DNA of 64,000 nucleotides from Pogona vitticeps (lineage: Eukaryota; Chordata; Lepidosauria; Squamata; Agamidae). The translations under genes were made by a program, and so were the position numbers. Under the pieces are notes generated by a model. That model ran no database searches. It saw nothing but the letters and a program-made list of their open reading frames with translations, and had not been told where the DNA came from. Shown here in pieces: positions 1 through 11,412 of this stretch. The first letter of the stretch is position 1. Each line of letters opens with the position of its first letter. The stretch is from contig NC_135789.1 in assembly GCF_051106095.1 (NCBI RefSeq), positions 18,585,501-18,649,500 of the forward strand, read 5' to 3'.

Positions 1-359
1 TCGCACCGCGCCGGAATCAGACTCGCCTGGCAGAGGGACCCTCCCGGGAAGGCTGAAATGTCACCCTGGTGCCTGCGATGCAGGAGATAAAAGGATGCTC
101 TGAAATCAGATACACAGCAGGTGGCCAGAGATGTTTTGTCTGGGGAAAAGGAGGGAGGGAGAGAGCCACCTTAGGCTGTGCTATGTGAGGACAAAAAAGA
201 AAAGAAAAAGAAAACAAACACAGAAGGAATAATACCCTGGTAGCCTTTGGAGGGCTACAAGTCCCCTACCTTACAGCAGAAAGAGACCAGGACCAGGTGG
301 AGGCTGGCTTGGAGAGGTGGCATCCAAAAGAGACAAGGGATACCTGTCTCGTATTGTGG

Positions 360-448
360 GGATACCTGGTGTGGTGTTGTGGACAGAGTAGTAGCGCAGG
401 GCTCTGGAGACCAAGGTTGGAATCCTCACGTAAACCGTGGAAACACAT

Positions 449-523
<75 letters not shown>

Positions 524-600
524 TGATTTGATTTGATTTATTTGATTTATTTGATTTATACCCCGCCTATCTGGTCTACTCGACCAGTTTACCACATAGG
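360..600 (+). repeat. tRNA-derived SINE remnant and TTGA/TTTGA microsatellite
   Basis: GTGTTGTGGACAGAGTAG through GGTTGGAATCC resembles a tRNA-type SINE head with a B-box. It is followed by about 18 copies of ATTG (453-522) grading into TTTGA units and a LINE-type end ATACCCCGCC near 565. The overlapping reading frames are by-products of the repeat. Confidence 0.6.
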
Positions 601-689
601 GGTGTGGAACTGGTAAACCACACCTTCAATATCTCGCTGACCTTCAAAGCTCTAATATGGTTGCTACAAGTTGGTTCTGACGGGAGGGC

Positions 690-815
690 ACACACCACCA
701 CCAGCAACCACAGTGTAGTGGATAGAGAGATGGTCTACGAGACCCGGGTTCAAATCCTTGCCCAGCAACAGAAACTCATTGAGAGGGTGGTGCCGGTAAA
801 ACTGCTTCTTTAATA
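690..815 (+). repeat. tRNA-derived SINE fragment
   Basis: CAGTGTAGTGGATAGAGAGA, then CGAGACCCGGGTTCAAATCC is a tRNA-like head with a B-box (GGTTCAAATCC). The tail is replaced by the MITE that starts at 816. It is too diverged to be a tRNA gene. Confidence 0.6.
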
Positions 816-1157
816 CAGTAGGACCCCCACAACCATGGAAGATTGGTTCCAAGCCACCACCCTCCTGGCAGATGCTGAAAACTACAGATTATAGCAAATC
901 ATGGTAAAAGGAGGGGGGAGAGAGAGACTAGAAACATGTATTTTCATGATTTACCAGAAGTGGCCACTAGAGAGAGGCAGAGACCATGCTATGTGTTCTT
1001 CAACAACAAGTATTCATAGTGTGGTCTCTATCTCCCTCTAGTGGCCAGTGCTGGGAATACATGTGAAAACTAGTTACTTCTCTCTTTTAAAAAATATTTT
1101 CAGACTGGATAAGTGGCTTAGTGGATACTGATCCTGTGGATAATGGGGTTCCTACCG
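816..1157. mobile_element. Tigger/pogo-like palindromic MITE, copy 1
   Basis: Inverted ends CAGTAGGACCCCC and GGGGTTCCTACCG sit between TA dinucleotides (814-815 and 1158-1159). The arms pair through the middle around 1010. The similarity with copy 2 extends a further 40 bp past the right end, so the true boundary may lie further out or both landed in the same older repeat. Confidence 0.65.
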
Positions 1158-1189
1158 TAGAATTTTAAAGTGTGCCATTCCATGATAAA

Positions 1190-1296
1190 AGGGACTTTGA
1201 CCCAACTCCGGGAGGCAGTGGAGGACAGGAGGGCCTGCCGTGCTCTGGTCCATGGGGTCACGAAGGGTTGGACATGACTTAACGCCTAAATAACAA
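1190..1296 (+). mobile_element. RTE/BovB LINE 3' end
   Basis: Contains ACTCCGGGAGGCAGTGGAGG, then GGGTCACGAAGGGTTGGACA and TGACTTAACG, the typical BovB 3' terminus known from ruminants and squamates. Confidence 0.8.
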
Positions 1297-1794
1297 AGTG
1301 GTACATCCTACCTTGGAAAAATTTACCAAAATAAAAATAGAAACAGTCAGTCAATGATTGTCTCTTTTTGACAGGGAAGTAAGCAGGGGCAGCTGGTGCC
1401 TCCTTGTTTGGGGTGCGGTGATGAATCCACTCCTGGTTTGGAAGCTAGAGTTACCAGCCATGAGTTCAAAGACAGCCCTGCTTGCTCAGGAATTGTGAGG
1501 ATGAGAGGTTGTCCAGAAATAGCACCAATGGCAAGCTTTGATGTTTTGTGCTACAGACTCTGTTTTTAAAGTTGGCGGTACCAAGGACCGGACCACTTAT
1601 GGAATACAGTGGGGGAAAGCAGATGGGTTCTACGATCTCAGAGACTGTTGACTCTGGTGCCACACATGCTGCCATCCAGCCCAAGTCTCGCCAGGCAGAG
1701 AAACTTCAGGCCATTTAGAATTTGCATTTGGACAGTTTTCCTCTTCCCTCCCCATCCCCCTTTCCTTTCATGCTGTGCCCTTTTAAAAATGATT

Positions 1795-1915
1795 TTACAA
1801 GGGATTGTTTTAATTCTCTGGCTGCAGAGCCAGCGATGGGGAGTTCAATTCCCCAAAAGCTGGACTGGATAACCCAGAGTCCCTTTCAGCTCTGCTGTTT
1901 GAAGATGATGACAGT
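1795..1915 (+). repeat. tRNA-derived SINE fragment
   Basis: GGCTGCAGAGCCAGCGATGG, then GAGTTCAATTCCCC and CTTTCAGCTCTGC match other copies at 2735, 25610 and 57320 in the window. Confidence 0.5.
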
Positions 1916-2734
1916 GACAATGATCGTCTTGTGTTTCTTTTTGTTTGATGTGTAAGTAAGACACACTGAGCACATTCGCAGACACTCAAAGGATTGTAAA
2001 TTTTATAAATGAAAGCAAAAATGAATAACTCAGACTTTGGTGCTTTACGAAACATGTTATTGTTTCTCTCATTACATCCAGGCAGCCCTGTTAGTTATAA
2101 CTGCTTTGGATCACAAATACTCTTTTGCTGTATTAATGGATTGTTGTCATTTCTCCAATCAACATTCTCCAGAAGGCCAGAAAAATACACTGAACTGCTC
2201 TCTGGGGCCCCCTCATGGCACATTCTGGAAATATTTACCAAAATATAAAACCAAACAGCCCTTCCTTTACCACTTTGCATTGATAAGAAAATTTACTAGG
2301 GAAAAAAACTTGAAATGCTTCTGTAGATGTACAGTACTTAGAAAGTAACTTTTGAAATAACTAGCAGGCACAACCTGTTGCTCTGTAAAAGTAATTTGTA
2401 ACTACTTGTTACCTTTGTTACATTACAAACACGTGTTCCCATAAAGCACCTAATTACTTTTACCCAATTATCCTGCCTAGTTACTAATTAACTATTGGCA
2501 GTTACTAAATAGTTCCTAGTTCCAACGTCAAGGCCCTCTTGTACTAATAGTCAACTACCCATTTTCTTTAAAGATGCTCCTGAAATTATTAATTCCTGAG
2601 TGTCAATTCAGCTATTGATAGGGAAAATATGTCCTGTAACTCAGGATGTCACACTTCAGGTAATGAGTGATCCCAGGGTTTGGGATCTGTGTCTTTGCTT
2701 TTTTAACTGGAAGCAGGCTTTCAGGCCACGCTAA

Positions 2735-2870
2735 AGGTTTCTTTGGGTATTGTTGCGAAGGCTGGTTGTGGAGCCAGAGGTTGGGAGTTACATTTCCCAC
2801 TGTGCCTTCAGGGAGGAAGAGCTGGCCAGTGTCGCCTTGGGCAAGCTCATCACATGCAAAGCAGAGCTTG
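2735..2870 (+). repeat. tRNA-derived SINE fragment
   Basis: GGAGCCAGAGGTTGGGAGTT, then CCCACTGTGCCTTCAGGG and CGCCTTGGGCAAGCTC: the head and middle of a SINE family that recurs at 23725. Confidence 0.5.
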
Positions 2871-3172
2871 ATAAAGTTGCTTTCTTTATCTGCAGCTCCC
2901 AGAATTCTCCTAATCATCCTAGCCATAGGTCAGAATCATCCGATGTCAGAATGAGGTCACAATCTGGAGAGGTTCTGTATCTCTGCAAACTGAGAGGCAG
3001 TTAACAGTCAGGCCGAGCCTTCATGTGATCAGGATGGATCTTCCTGTTAGGTCAAGATGAGGGTTGAAGGTGGGCGATATGACCTGTTGACAGCTATGGT
3101 GTCATAGAGGATAGAGTGTCAGGCAGGAATTGGATCCAAAGTATTGGAGCCTCAGCTTCAGGATCTGTCTTT

Positions 3173-3176
3173 CCAT

Positions 3177-3229
<53 letters not shown>
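3173..3229. repeat. TTTA microsatellite
   Basis: About 14 perfect TTTA units. A shorter TTTA run of the same origin lies at 14793-14818. Confidence 0.95.
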
Positions 3230-3232
<3 letters not shown>

Positions 3233-3372
3233 TATCCCACCCATCTGGTATATTCTACCACTCTGGGCAGCTCACCCAGTGAGCACTCAGGGTTGATTTC
3301 CTTCAGAATGGATAGGTTTGTTCTCCTTGCAGTCCAGGGCACTCTCAAGAGCCTCCTCCAGCACCACTGACC
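3230..3372 (-). mobile_element. RTE/BovB LINE coding fragment
   Basis: On the - strand this reads GCCCTGGACTGCAAGGAGAA, then CATTCTGAAGGAAATCAACC, matching the BovB open reading frame region that precedes the LQYFGHLMRR block. It joins the TTTA repeat on the left. Confidence 0.65.
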
Positions 3373-3374
3373 TA

Positions 3375-4060
3375 GTGTAAGAACAATCAATTGGTTATAC
3401 ATTTTGTTAAAACCAAAATTATGGTTTTCACTCATTCTGTAACACCTAGAAAATGGACAATTAATGGTTCTTGCACTGAGCAAGTAAAACAGCTAAAGTA
3501 TCTAGGTATTACATTCCACCATAAACTTTCCTGGGCTGCCCACGGACGGTCCATAATCCAAGCAGCCAAGAACATGCAGAAAGCACCTGTTATTCAAGTT
3601 TTTAAGCTCAAGATTCTGCCCCAACTGTTATATGGTATGCCAACTTGGATCCTAGGATTTCACACAAGTATGAAGAGTGTTCTTTCAAATTTTGTAAGAT
3701 CCATTCTGGGAAGGCTATGATGCACCCCTGCAGCTGCCTTACAATTAGAGACTGGTCTAACATCACTAGAATGCAGCGCTTGGCTCTTTGCTTTTAGATA
3801 TTGGAATAAGGTAATACATGCTGATCCCTCCATGGGATATCTTAACCTTCTACAGAAAGATGTCCATAACAGCTCATGGCTTAAAGCTTTTCCAGCCAAA
3901 CTGCATCTATTAGGGCTCTCTACGGACTTTCTTTATGCCCAGGAACCCAAGGCTGCCAGCTCTATCCTAGAAAAGTGGATTACGGACATTGGCTTCCGGT
4001 ACAGTATTCTATTTCAATGGCTTGCAAAACATGCTCCATCTTGCGCCTTGGTCTGAACTA
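3375..4060 (+). mobile_element. Non-LTR LINE reverse transcriptase C-terminal fragment
   Basis: Reading on from 3391: KTKIMVFTHS, then RKWTING, LKYLGITFHHKLSW, LPQLLYGMPTWI and ILGRL, the thumb and C-terminal region of a reptile LINE reverse transcriptase, probably of the L2/CR1 group. The frame is broken near 3720, and further pieces continue to about 4056 (LGLSTDF). Confidence 0.7.
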
Positions 4061-4199
4061 TAATTTATCCCAAAGTATTTAGAGAATTTGATTATCCCGA
4101 AACATCGCCCTGACTTCCTGCTTATTTTATCCTTTCAAGGAAGGGGGTCAATTCTTGACTTTTCCGGGAGGGGAGGCAACTAGGAAGTCCCGTTAAAGA

Positions 4200-5260
4200 A
4201 ATAGCCGTTCTATGGTGTCTTGGGAAACTCTATGGTCAGAGTCCTGGAGGTTTGGGCTCATAAACAATAAGACAAAAGGGGTGAGGATTGGTCGAGATTA
4301 AAAGTGAGCTGGCCAAAGTTCGCGAGTGGTGATTGGTCAAGAAAGTCAGCGCAGGGCGACAGACGGAGATTAAATAGATGGCAAAGTGACGGATTGGCTA
4401 AGAAGGTAAGTGGGCGTGGCTTAGTACTGCGGGAGGGTAGAGTAGGACGTTGTGAGGATCGGCTGAGCGAGCCGGTGTGATGGGCGGAGTTTAAGTGGGT
4501 GAGGTAAATAGGGAGGCGATTGGTTGGTTAGCAAGGAGGGCGGGACTTGGCTTTGAGGGCTCAAGGGAAAAAGCTTTTGTCGACGGGGCCTAGGGTCAGG
4601 TGGCGAAAGGGACGCAGCGACGATTGGCTGGCAGGGCAAGTGGGCGGAGAAAGCGAGAGAGCGGGAAAAGAATGAAAGAGCGTATGGGCTTCAAAAAGCG
4701 TGAGGCCCGGCTTATCATCCGGGAAGCGGCAGGAGAGATCGCATGCGCACAACTCCAGAATCGGACCTTTGTGTCCCGCAGTACGCAGGCGCCCAGCTTG
4801 GCGCATGCGCCGGACGCCTTGTTGGCGCCTGAGGAGATGGGGTGAGCCGGCTGCGAGCGTTGCCTTGGTGATAACGGCGCGGCTGAGGCGAAGAAGAGGA
4901 AGTCGCGCCTCCTCCTCTTCCTCCCTCGTCATGGTCGAGAGTGAGAGAAGGGCGATGATAACCCTGCGAGGTAGGTCGGCTGTCGTCTTCCTCCCCTTGC
5001 GGCCCTGGAAGCGCCTCCGACGACCGACGACGCCACGACAACAGCCCTTTGAGGTAGGCTGGTCGTGACTTTCCTCCTGACGTGTTTCCCTGGAGCGGTT
5101 CTCGGAGTCCCCCCCCCCGGGGCTGCCTACCCTCCCTACCACGACCCCGTAAGGTAGACCAAGAGTGGCCTGGCCCGGCTTTTGGAGGGGAACCGTCCGC
5201 CCCCGACAGCCCTATAGTCAGGTAGGACCCCCCTCCTTGGTTCCTCCTTCCTCTGCTTTT
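4200..5260. promoter_or_regulatory. Orphan CpG island with tandem inverted CCAAT boxes and NRF1 sites
   Basis: CpG-dense, GC-rich sequence with five ATTGG boxes (4287, 4332, 4393, 4519, 4623), several GGGCGG/GGGCGT boxes between them, and NRF1-like palindromes GCGCATGCGC (4801-4810) and GCATGCGCAC (4741-4750). A short ATG frame (4931-4970) runs into a good splice donor, GAG|GTAGGT at 4971, and another donor-like GGTGAGC lies near 4841. It looks like a housekeeping promoter with first exon, read to the right, but no second exon is recognised before MADCAM1. It could serve a non-coding RNA or an unrecognised gene. The overlapping 120-240 codon frames have no family resemblance. Confidence 0.55.
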
Positions 5261-5577
5261 TCGGTATAATCGGAAATAAAGAAGGAATGGCTTTAACCTG
5301 CTCAAACAGAGGCTTAATGTGTTGGTTGTTTTTTAATTTCACTTGTCTTGTATGAGTGTCTACTGTATTGGACCCCTTCTCCAATATCCCCATGGGATTG
5401 TTGCCAAAGCTCCCACAGATAGTGAAACCTGCGGATAATAGCGAACGCCATCGTGTCTATACCATGGGGACAGGGAAAAAGCAGGAATAATTATATTCAC
5501 ATGTATTCCTCGAACTGGCCAGTAGAGGGCGCCAGAGGCTATAGAATACTGTGCTATGTATTCTTCACTCACAAGTA

Positions 5578-6007
5578 CAGTGGTGCTTTGCAAGACGAGC
5601 GCTTCATTTAACGATGAAATTGCATAACGAAAAAGTTCTTGCGATCACAAAAGCGATCGCAAAACAATGTTTCCTATGGGGTTTTTTCGCTTTCGATGAT
5701 TGGTTACTTGCTTCGCTAACCGATTATTGCAAAACGAAGATTTTCGCATAGCTGATCGGTGGTTTCAAAATGGCTGCCGGGTAAAAAAATGGCCGCCCGC
5801 TGTTTTCTGGGACGGATTCCTTGCTGCACGGGCAGCGAAAATGGCCGCGCTTTGGAGGATCTTCACTGGACTGTGAGTTTCAAGCCCATAGGAACGCATT
5901 AATCGGGTTTTAATGTGTTTCTATGGGCTTTTTAAACGCTTTACGATGTTCTTGTTCTACAGCGATTTCGCTGGAATGAATTAACATCGTAATGCAGGGC
6001 ACCACTG
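5578..6007. mobile_element. 430-bp Tigger/pogo-like MITE inside another MITE
   Basis: The ends CAGTGGTGCTTTGCAAGACGA and the inverse of CAGTGGTGCCCTGCATTACGA are matched inverted repeats with TA on both sides (5576-5577 and 6008-6009), as expected for the Tc1/mariner superfamily. There is no transposase frame. The interior is rich in CG words such as GCGATCGC. Confidence 0.85.
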
Positions 6008-6089
6008 TACTACAGTATTCATAGCAAGGGCTCTCTCTCCCACTACTCACAGGTTTGGGGAATACATGTGAAAAATTGTTGATTCTCTG

Positions 6090-6203
<114 letters not shown>

Positions 6204-6529
6204 ACGTGTATTTTCAGACTGTGGATAAGTGACTCATTGGAAACTGATCCAGTGGATAAGGGGGTCCTACTGTAGAATTTAAATTGTGCCGTGCCCTGAT
6301 AAAAAATAGAGGAACTTGATGAATTTCTAGTAGGGGACAAGATTTCAGCCAAGGATTACTTGGCTTCACCTCCCCTCTCCCACTATGACCTTCTCACTGT
6401 GGAGTAAATGAACAGTACCATCATCCCAGTACCTTGTATCATCATAAGATGAAGGGGAAATACGCCACAGTGCTTAATTCTGCTGAATCATATATATATT
6501 CTAAGTGCAGCTCATCAGGTAACATGGAG

Positions 6530-6628
6530 CAATTTCAACATTCCTTATGCTCAGCTATGCTGGCCCAGACTGATGGGAGTTGGGGTCCATCAACAACTGG
6601 AAGGCCACACTTTGCTCATCCCTGATTT
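6530..6628. repeat. hAT MITE remnant
   Basis: GATGGGAGTTGGGGTCCATC, AACAACTGGAAGGCCACACT and TTTGCTCATCCCTG form the right half of a common hAT MITE. The left end is not found. Confidence 0.45.
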
Positions 6629-6629
6629 A

Positions 6630-7855
6630 GTGACTCTTCTACACCCTTTTGGGTAGCCCAGTTCTCCGTTTTACCCATGGGGTTTACCTTTATTTGGTTT
6701 TGCCGCAGAAACAGAAGAAAGGTGGTGCCCTCCGGATGATTTTGACTACAATTCCTGTCATCCCCAGCAAGCAGGGGAAATATATTGCAGACATACCGGA
6801 GCAGCTGGGTAACAGAGACTTTCTTTGCTTCTACACTTCCTGCCGAGCAGTTTGCTGTGATGCTTCTCTCTTGTTTTTTCTTCCTTTGCCTTGGTTTCCT
6901 TTGCATTTTCCTGATTTGGTCAATTTCTCTAGAAACAAGTATTTTTTATAACACCCCCCCAAGCCACTAACCCTTTTTTAAAATCAGGGATCAGACAGAG
7001 TTGAGGGAATGAGTTTTGCACAGTCAAACTTTCCTTAATTAATTCTGGCACTTTCTCCGCTCAGATGACTAACTGCTGATTCCTGGATCTTTGGTCTATT
7101 TCCATCCTCTGAGGAATGTGATTTAAAAAAACACACCACTGTTTTTTATTTAGAGGGGTGAAACCTTTTCTGCATGATTTAGACCTTCATTTCTCTTACA
7201 ATAAAACATGCCACGGCCTCTCCTTCTCAAGGGTACAAAAATCTCCCTCGGCCAGGAGGGACCCCAAGGCTTTCCAGTTGCTGTTGGTTTATGACTTCAG
7301 AGCCTCTGCCTGAACTTCTTTTCCCTTTTTTTCTTTTTCTTTCTTTCTTTTCTTTTTTGTCATTTCATATTTTTAGAGTAAGCTCAGAGGCATGGATGTT
7401 CTCATTATCCTTTATTAGTATGTAAGCCATTCTGAGAATCTGTACAGCAGCTGCACAAGGTACAAATTCCGTAATTCAGTCATGGTGGCAAAACTCCAAA
7501 GATTACCCTCCCCAAAAGCTGACCAAGAGCTGCCTCTTTTCAGAGGGAGATCATCATTCCCAGAGGAATGGTGAGCTGTGTCCCTGAATGAAATGAGTAC
7601 ATAAACGCACATCACCTCCGACGTTGGTCTTGTTGGCCAGGGCAAATGGAACACGAAGCTCGTCAATGACAGAAGCAGCTGCTGAAAAAATGCCAGTTTC
7701 CTTTCCCTCGCAGTGGCATGGATGTATGGTGGGCTCAGTTGTTCTAATGTGTGCTCATCCGATTTTAAAATTTCCCCATTATAAAATGTTGGTTCTCTGT
7801 AGAAATCTGGAACACATTTGCGTAGAGGGGCTGGATGAGGATGTGGGAATGAATG
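6630..7855. other. Intergenic, no gene recognised
   Basis: Contains pyrimidine runs near 7320-7360 and decayed repeat-like text. The minus-strand frame reaching 8026 overlaps the MITE and has no family match. Confidence 0.4.
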
Positions 7856-7863
7856 GACTACAG

Positions 7864-7999
7864 CAGTGGTCCCCAACCTTGGGCCTCCAGATGTTTTTGG
7901 ACCACAATTCCCAGAAGCCTTCACCACCACCTCTGCTGGCCAGGATTTCTGGGAGTTGAAGTCCAAGAACAACTGGAGGCTCAAGGTTGGGGACCATTG
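7864..7999. mobile_element. 136-bp hAT MITE
   Basis: The inverted ends CAGTGGTCCCCAACCTTG and CAAGGTTGGGGACCATTG match over nearly the full 18 bp. An exact 8-bp target duplication GACTACAG lies at 7856-7863 and 8000-8007. The body is largely palindromic. Its first 15 bp equal those of the 2.2-kb element at 9094, so both probably used the same transposase. Confidence 0.9.
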
Positions 8000-8860
8000 G
8001 ACTACAGTATCTGTCGTCTGCCACATTGGCTTGCCTCTGGAAAATTGGGTGCTTCGTGCTCCTGCAGTGAGTTTCAGCTGACGTTTTATGCCCCGTAATC
8101 CACTTCCTTGTTTTCAAAATAAAATTAATGTATTAACCATGATCAGTGATTACAGGCCAAAATAATAATGTTGCAGAAGGCCGTTAGATAGTGAGTGCTG
8201 AAATTCACGCAATATGTTTTCCTGGTGATTGGTATGACACAAAGATGGAGAACATAAGCTTTTATTTGGATTTACATGTCTAATAATAAACACTAACCAC
8301 ATTTGGTGCAAATCATTAGCATGACCAGTTTTCTTTAAATGATGACACGAGAAATAAGCATTTCTGTGAAAACGTTATTCCAAATTTTAGTTCTCCATGG
8401 AGCAAACACCTAAGTCAGGGCTTTGTTTCCAGTTTGAAGCTATAACCAAGCATGCTGCTAAATGTAAAAAAACAAAACAAAACACAAACTTCTTGCCATT
8501 TTAAGCTCACGACCACAGAGAGGGATGGATGCCCCAGTGGAATTGACAATTCGGTTTTTGGACGCTCTCGGCAACTTTGATGTAACAAATCTGGAATGTT
8601 ACTGAATGAAGATAATCTGAGAGTGGGGCAGCCGTTGTGGGTATTATAGGTGACGCAGGCACATCACCTGGGCAGCCATTGCAGGTTGTTGGAGAGGACC
8701 TTTTCCATAAATGCCCACAGTAGGGATTGCTTATGTTGATATTGAGTTACTCACAAGTAGAAGAGTCCAGAGAGAGCTTCTCAGAGATTTCATGGAGAGG
8801 GTTTGGTGGACTGAACTCTCTTTTTGAGACAAGTGTTTCCTAAGCGACTAGGAGGAGTAA

Positions 8861-9093
8861 ATGGAAGAGAGCTTTTCAGATACCCTGGACGTCCAGAAGG
8901 ACAAACAAGGGGGTCCTAGATCAAATAAAGCCTGGACACTCTCTGGAGGTCAAAATGTGGGAACTGAGGCTGTCTTACTTTGGACATCTTATGAGAAGGC
9001 AGGATTACCTAGGAAAGACAATAATTCTAGGAAAGGGAGAAGGCAAGCAGGAAAAGAGGAAGACCCAATAGGAGATGGACTGACTGTCTAAGG
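8861..9093 (+). mobile_element. BovB-like LINE fragment, left part
   Basis: Near 8970-9050 the translation reads LSYFGHLMRRQDYL..KTIILGKGEGK, the C-terminal signature of RTE/BovB reverse transcriptase proteins. It is cut at 9093 by the hAT element and continues at 11283. The frame is decayed. Confidence 0.65.
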
Positions 9094-11282
9094 CAGTGGT
9101 CCCCAACCTTTTTAATGCCATGGACCAGTTTTGTTGAAGACCATTCTTCCAAGGACCGGGGTGGGGGTGGGGCTGCTGCCACTGGCATCTGTGAATGGGG
9201 GTGTGGGGGCATCTGTGCGTGGAGGTAGTTGTTATGCAGTAGGTTGTTGGAGGATAGCTATGAATCAAACACATTACATGTATTATGCCCTTTGTCCCCA
9301 CCCCCCACCCCAGAATAAACAGGCAAGACACAGGTGTTGGATTAATTAGGACCACACTTTATTAACTTTAATTCTTTTTGTTCCCAAGCAAGGGGGGGCT
9401 ATGGTAAAAAAAAAACCAAAATAAAAATAAAAATACGTAAACAGAGCAAGTCCCATGCTGGGACTGAAAAAAAACACACCAAAAAGCAAAAAAACCAAAC
9501 AACCAAACAAAAAACAAAAAAAAAACCCGACCCTCAATCCCCCCCCCAAAACAAAAGCCACCAAAAACTTTTTTTTAAAGCAGCACCTTACTGGTCCCAA
9601 GCCTCTTCAGCCTCCTGGGGAACCACCTTTTCTCCCCTGCTTTTTAAAGGGGGGGGGAGAAGGAACTGACCCTCCAATGTGTGCCAGCGTGCCGGTGTCC
9701 TCCACTCCCCCTGCCCTGCCAGCCTCAGCCGTCAAGGCGCACCTTCCTCCAGGTCCACACATATCCCTGCACAGTTCTGGGGTGGGGTGGGGTCCTTTTC
9801 CGGGGGTGTCTTGGTCTCCTCCTCCTCCTGCCCCCTTCAGCCCATCCCATCAGCCTCTTAATGGGGGGCAGGAGGAGGAGGGGGAGGGCTAATTAAGACC
9901 TGGTGCCTTGTGCCAGGCATGCCTGGCACAGTTTGTTGGCTGCTGCCAGAGGCAACCAGGGTGCCCAGCCCACCTTTCCAGGCCAGGCCCAGGGAGCTTT
10001 TAAATCCAGAACATGGATGCTGCCTTGCACCACCTCAGGAGTAGTAGTAGTCGTAGTAGCAGCAGGGACGCCCTGCCGAGCTGCACCCTTGGCTGGCCAC
10101 CCTGTGTGCCCAGGTGGCCTCTTGCCTGGCCAAGGTCCCGAGAGGCCAGTGCTACCAGCCTCTGGCCACCTCCAAGCTCTGAAAGGGGGGCCCTGCTGCT
10201 GCCCCTCCCCACCCGAGCTGGGCTCTCTCCCAGCAGGGCCGGCATGGCACGGCCTGTGGGTGGAAGGGCTGCCCAGGGAGAGTGGAGGCGAGGAGGGGAG
10301 GCGATGGCGTGGAATGGGAGGTGGGCGCAGGATTGGGCCTGACACGCTGGGTTTCCCCCTCACTTCCTCTTCCCGCTCTGCCAGGGGTCCCAGGGCAATG
10401 GGGTGGAGGTGCATGGGGCTCCTCTTCCTCTTCCCAGGGATGGCAACACGGGGGGGGGAGCCGAGGATGGAGCCACCTCCAAGCTCCAAAAGGGGGGCCC
10501 TGCTGCTGCTGCCACCTCTCCCTGTCCTAGCCGGGCTCTTTCCCGGAAGGGCCGGCATGTCGCAGCCTGTGGGTGGAAGGACTACCCGGGGAGAGTGGAG
10601 CGGAGGGGGGAGGCGATGGCACTGAATGGGAGGCGGGCACAGGGTCGGGCTGGCATGCAGGGATTCCCCCTCGCCGCCTCTTCCCGCTCTGCCAGGGGTC
10701 CCAGGGCAAAGGGGCGGGGGTGCACTGGGCTCCTCCTCCCATGGACAGTGACACAGCGCTTATCTCCACCTTCTGCACCTGTGTCACTCGCTTGCCGGTC
10801 CGTCTGCCTGCCCATTGGTCCATCCTTCCTTCCTTCTTCGGGGAAGTGGCGGCCCAATCTCACTTCAGTGTGGGTGGGTGGCTGCGTCACCACCACAAGG
10901 GTGGGAGCGAGGCTTGGACGGTAGGCCCCAGAAGGTGGAAGTTCTGCGGACAAGCAGCAGCGTCCCATGTGATCCGGCCCGGCCCACCTCTTCCCGGGAA
11001 GGGTTGGCCAGGCAGGAAGCAGTAGGATCTCTGGCATGTGCTCCTGCCCATCTACTTGCCCTGTGTGGGGCGGCGCTGAGCCCCACGGCTGGCCATCAGC
11101 ATTTCTCATGTGGGCTGCCCCACAAGGGGCATTGGGGGAATGGTTACCATAAGCAAGTGAGACACGCCCACCTATGAGGGTGACATCCCCCCAAGTGGGG
11201 GGTGGAGATCTATGTCTGCGGCCCAGTTCCAGCCAGCCCGCGGACCGGCAGTGGGCCACGGACCAGGGGTTGATGAACCCTG
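9094..11282. mobile_element. 2.2-kb non-autonomous hAT DNA transposon
   Basis: The ends are CAGTGGTCCCCAACC at 9094 and the imperfect inverted copy finishing ...GAACCCTG at 11282. An exact 8-bp target duplication GTCTAAGG flanks them (9086-9093 and 11283-11290), which is the hAT hallmark. No transposase frame is recognisable. The interior is unusually GC- and CpG-rich and holds a tandem duplication of about 307 bp. The element splits a BovB-like LINE fragment (8861-9093 and 11283-11412). Confidence 0.85.
10165..10745. repeat. Tandem GC-rich units of about 307 bp inside the hAT element
   Basis: The word GCCACCTCCAAGCTC starts at about 10165 and again at about 10472, and the following sequence (GGCCGGCATG, then TGTGGGTGGAAGG, then TCCCGCTCTGCCAGGGGTCCCAGGG) repeats in order with moderate divergence. 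The second copy ends before a full period. The long reading frames across it are by-products of GC-rich composition. Confidence 0.75.
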
Positions 11283-11412
11283 GTCTAAGGAACCCACAAG
11301 TTTTGAGATTGCAAGCGATGAGCAGGGCAGTTTAGGAAAGGACATTTTGGAGATTGCTGATTCATAGGATCATCGTAGGTCAGAGGTGACTTGACGGCAC
11401 AGAACAACCAGG
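11283..11412 (+). mobile_element. BovB-like LINE fragment, right part
   Basis: The sequence continues after the hAT insertion and ends in GAGGTGACTTGACGGCAC, an RTE/BovB-type 3' tail. The first eight bases are the hAT target duplication. Confidence 0.55.

Noticed and set aside
450-525. Possible CRISPR-like or regulatory direct repeats
   Set aside because: Plain 4-bp microsatellite without spacers, in a vertebrate genome.
4561-5305. Overlapping 193- and 196-codon frames on the - strand and a 122-codon frame on the + strand
   Set aside because: GC-rich, low-stop composition of a CpG island; Arg/Pro/Ser-rich translations without any domain, and frames on both strands.
7415-8026. 203-codon - strand frame
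   Set aside because: Its first 60 codons are the 136-bp MITE and flanks; the remainder shows no domain or splice context.
9893-11259. Several 150-240 codon frames on both strands
   Set aside because: They lie inside the GC-rich hAT element and its tandem units; the translations are low-complexity and mutually overlapping.
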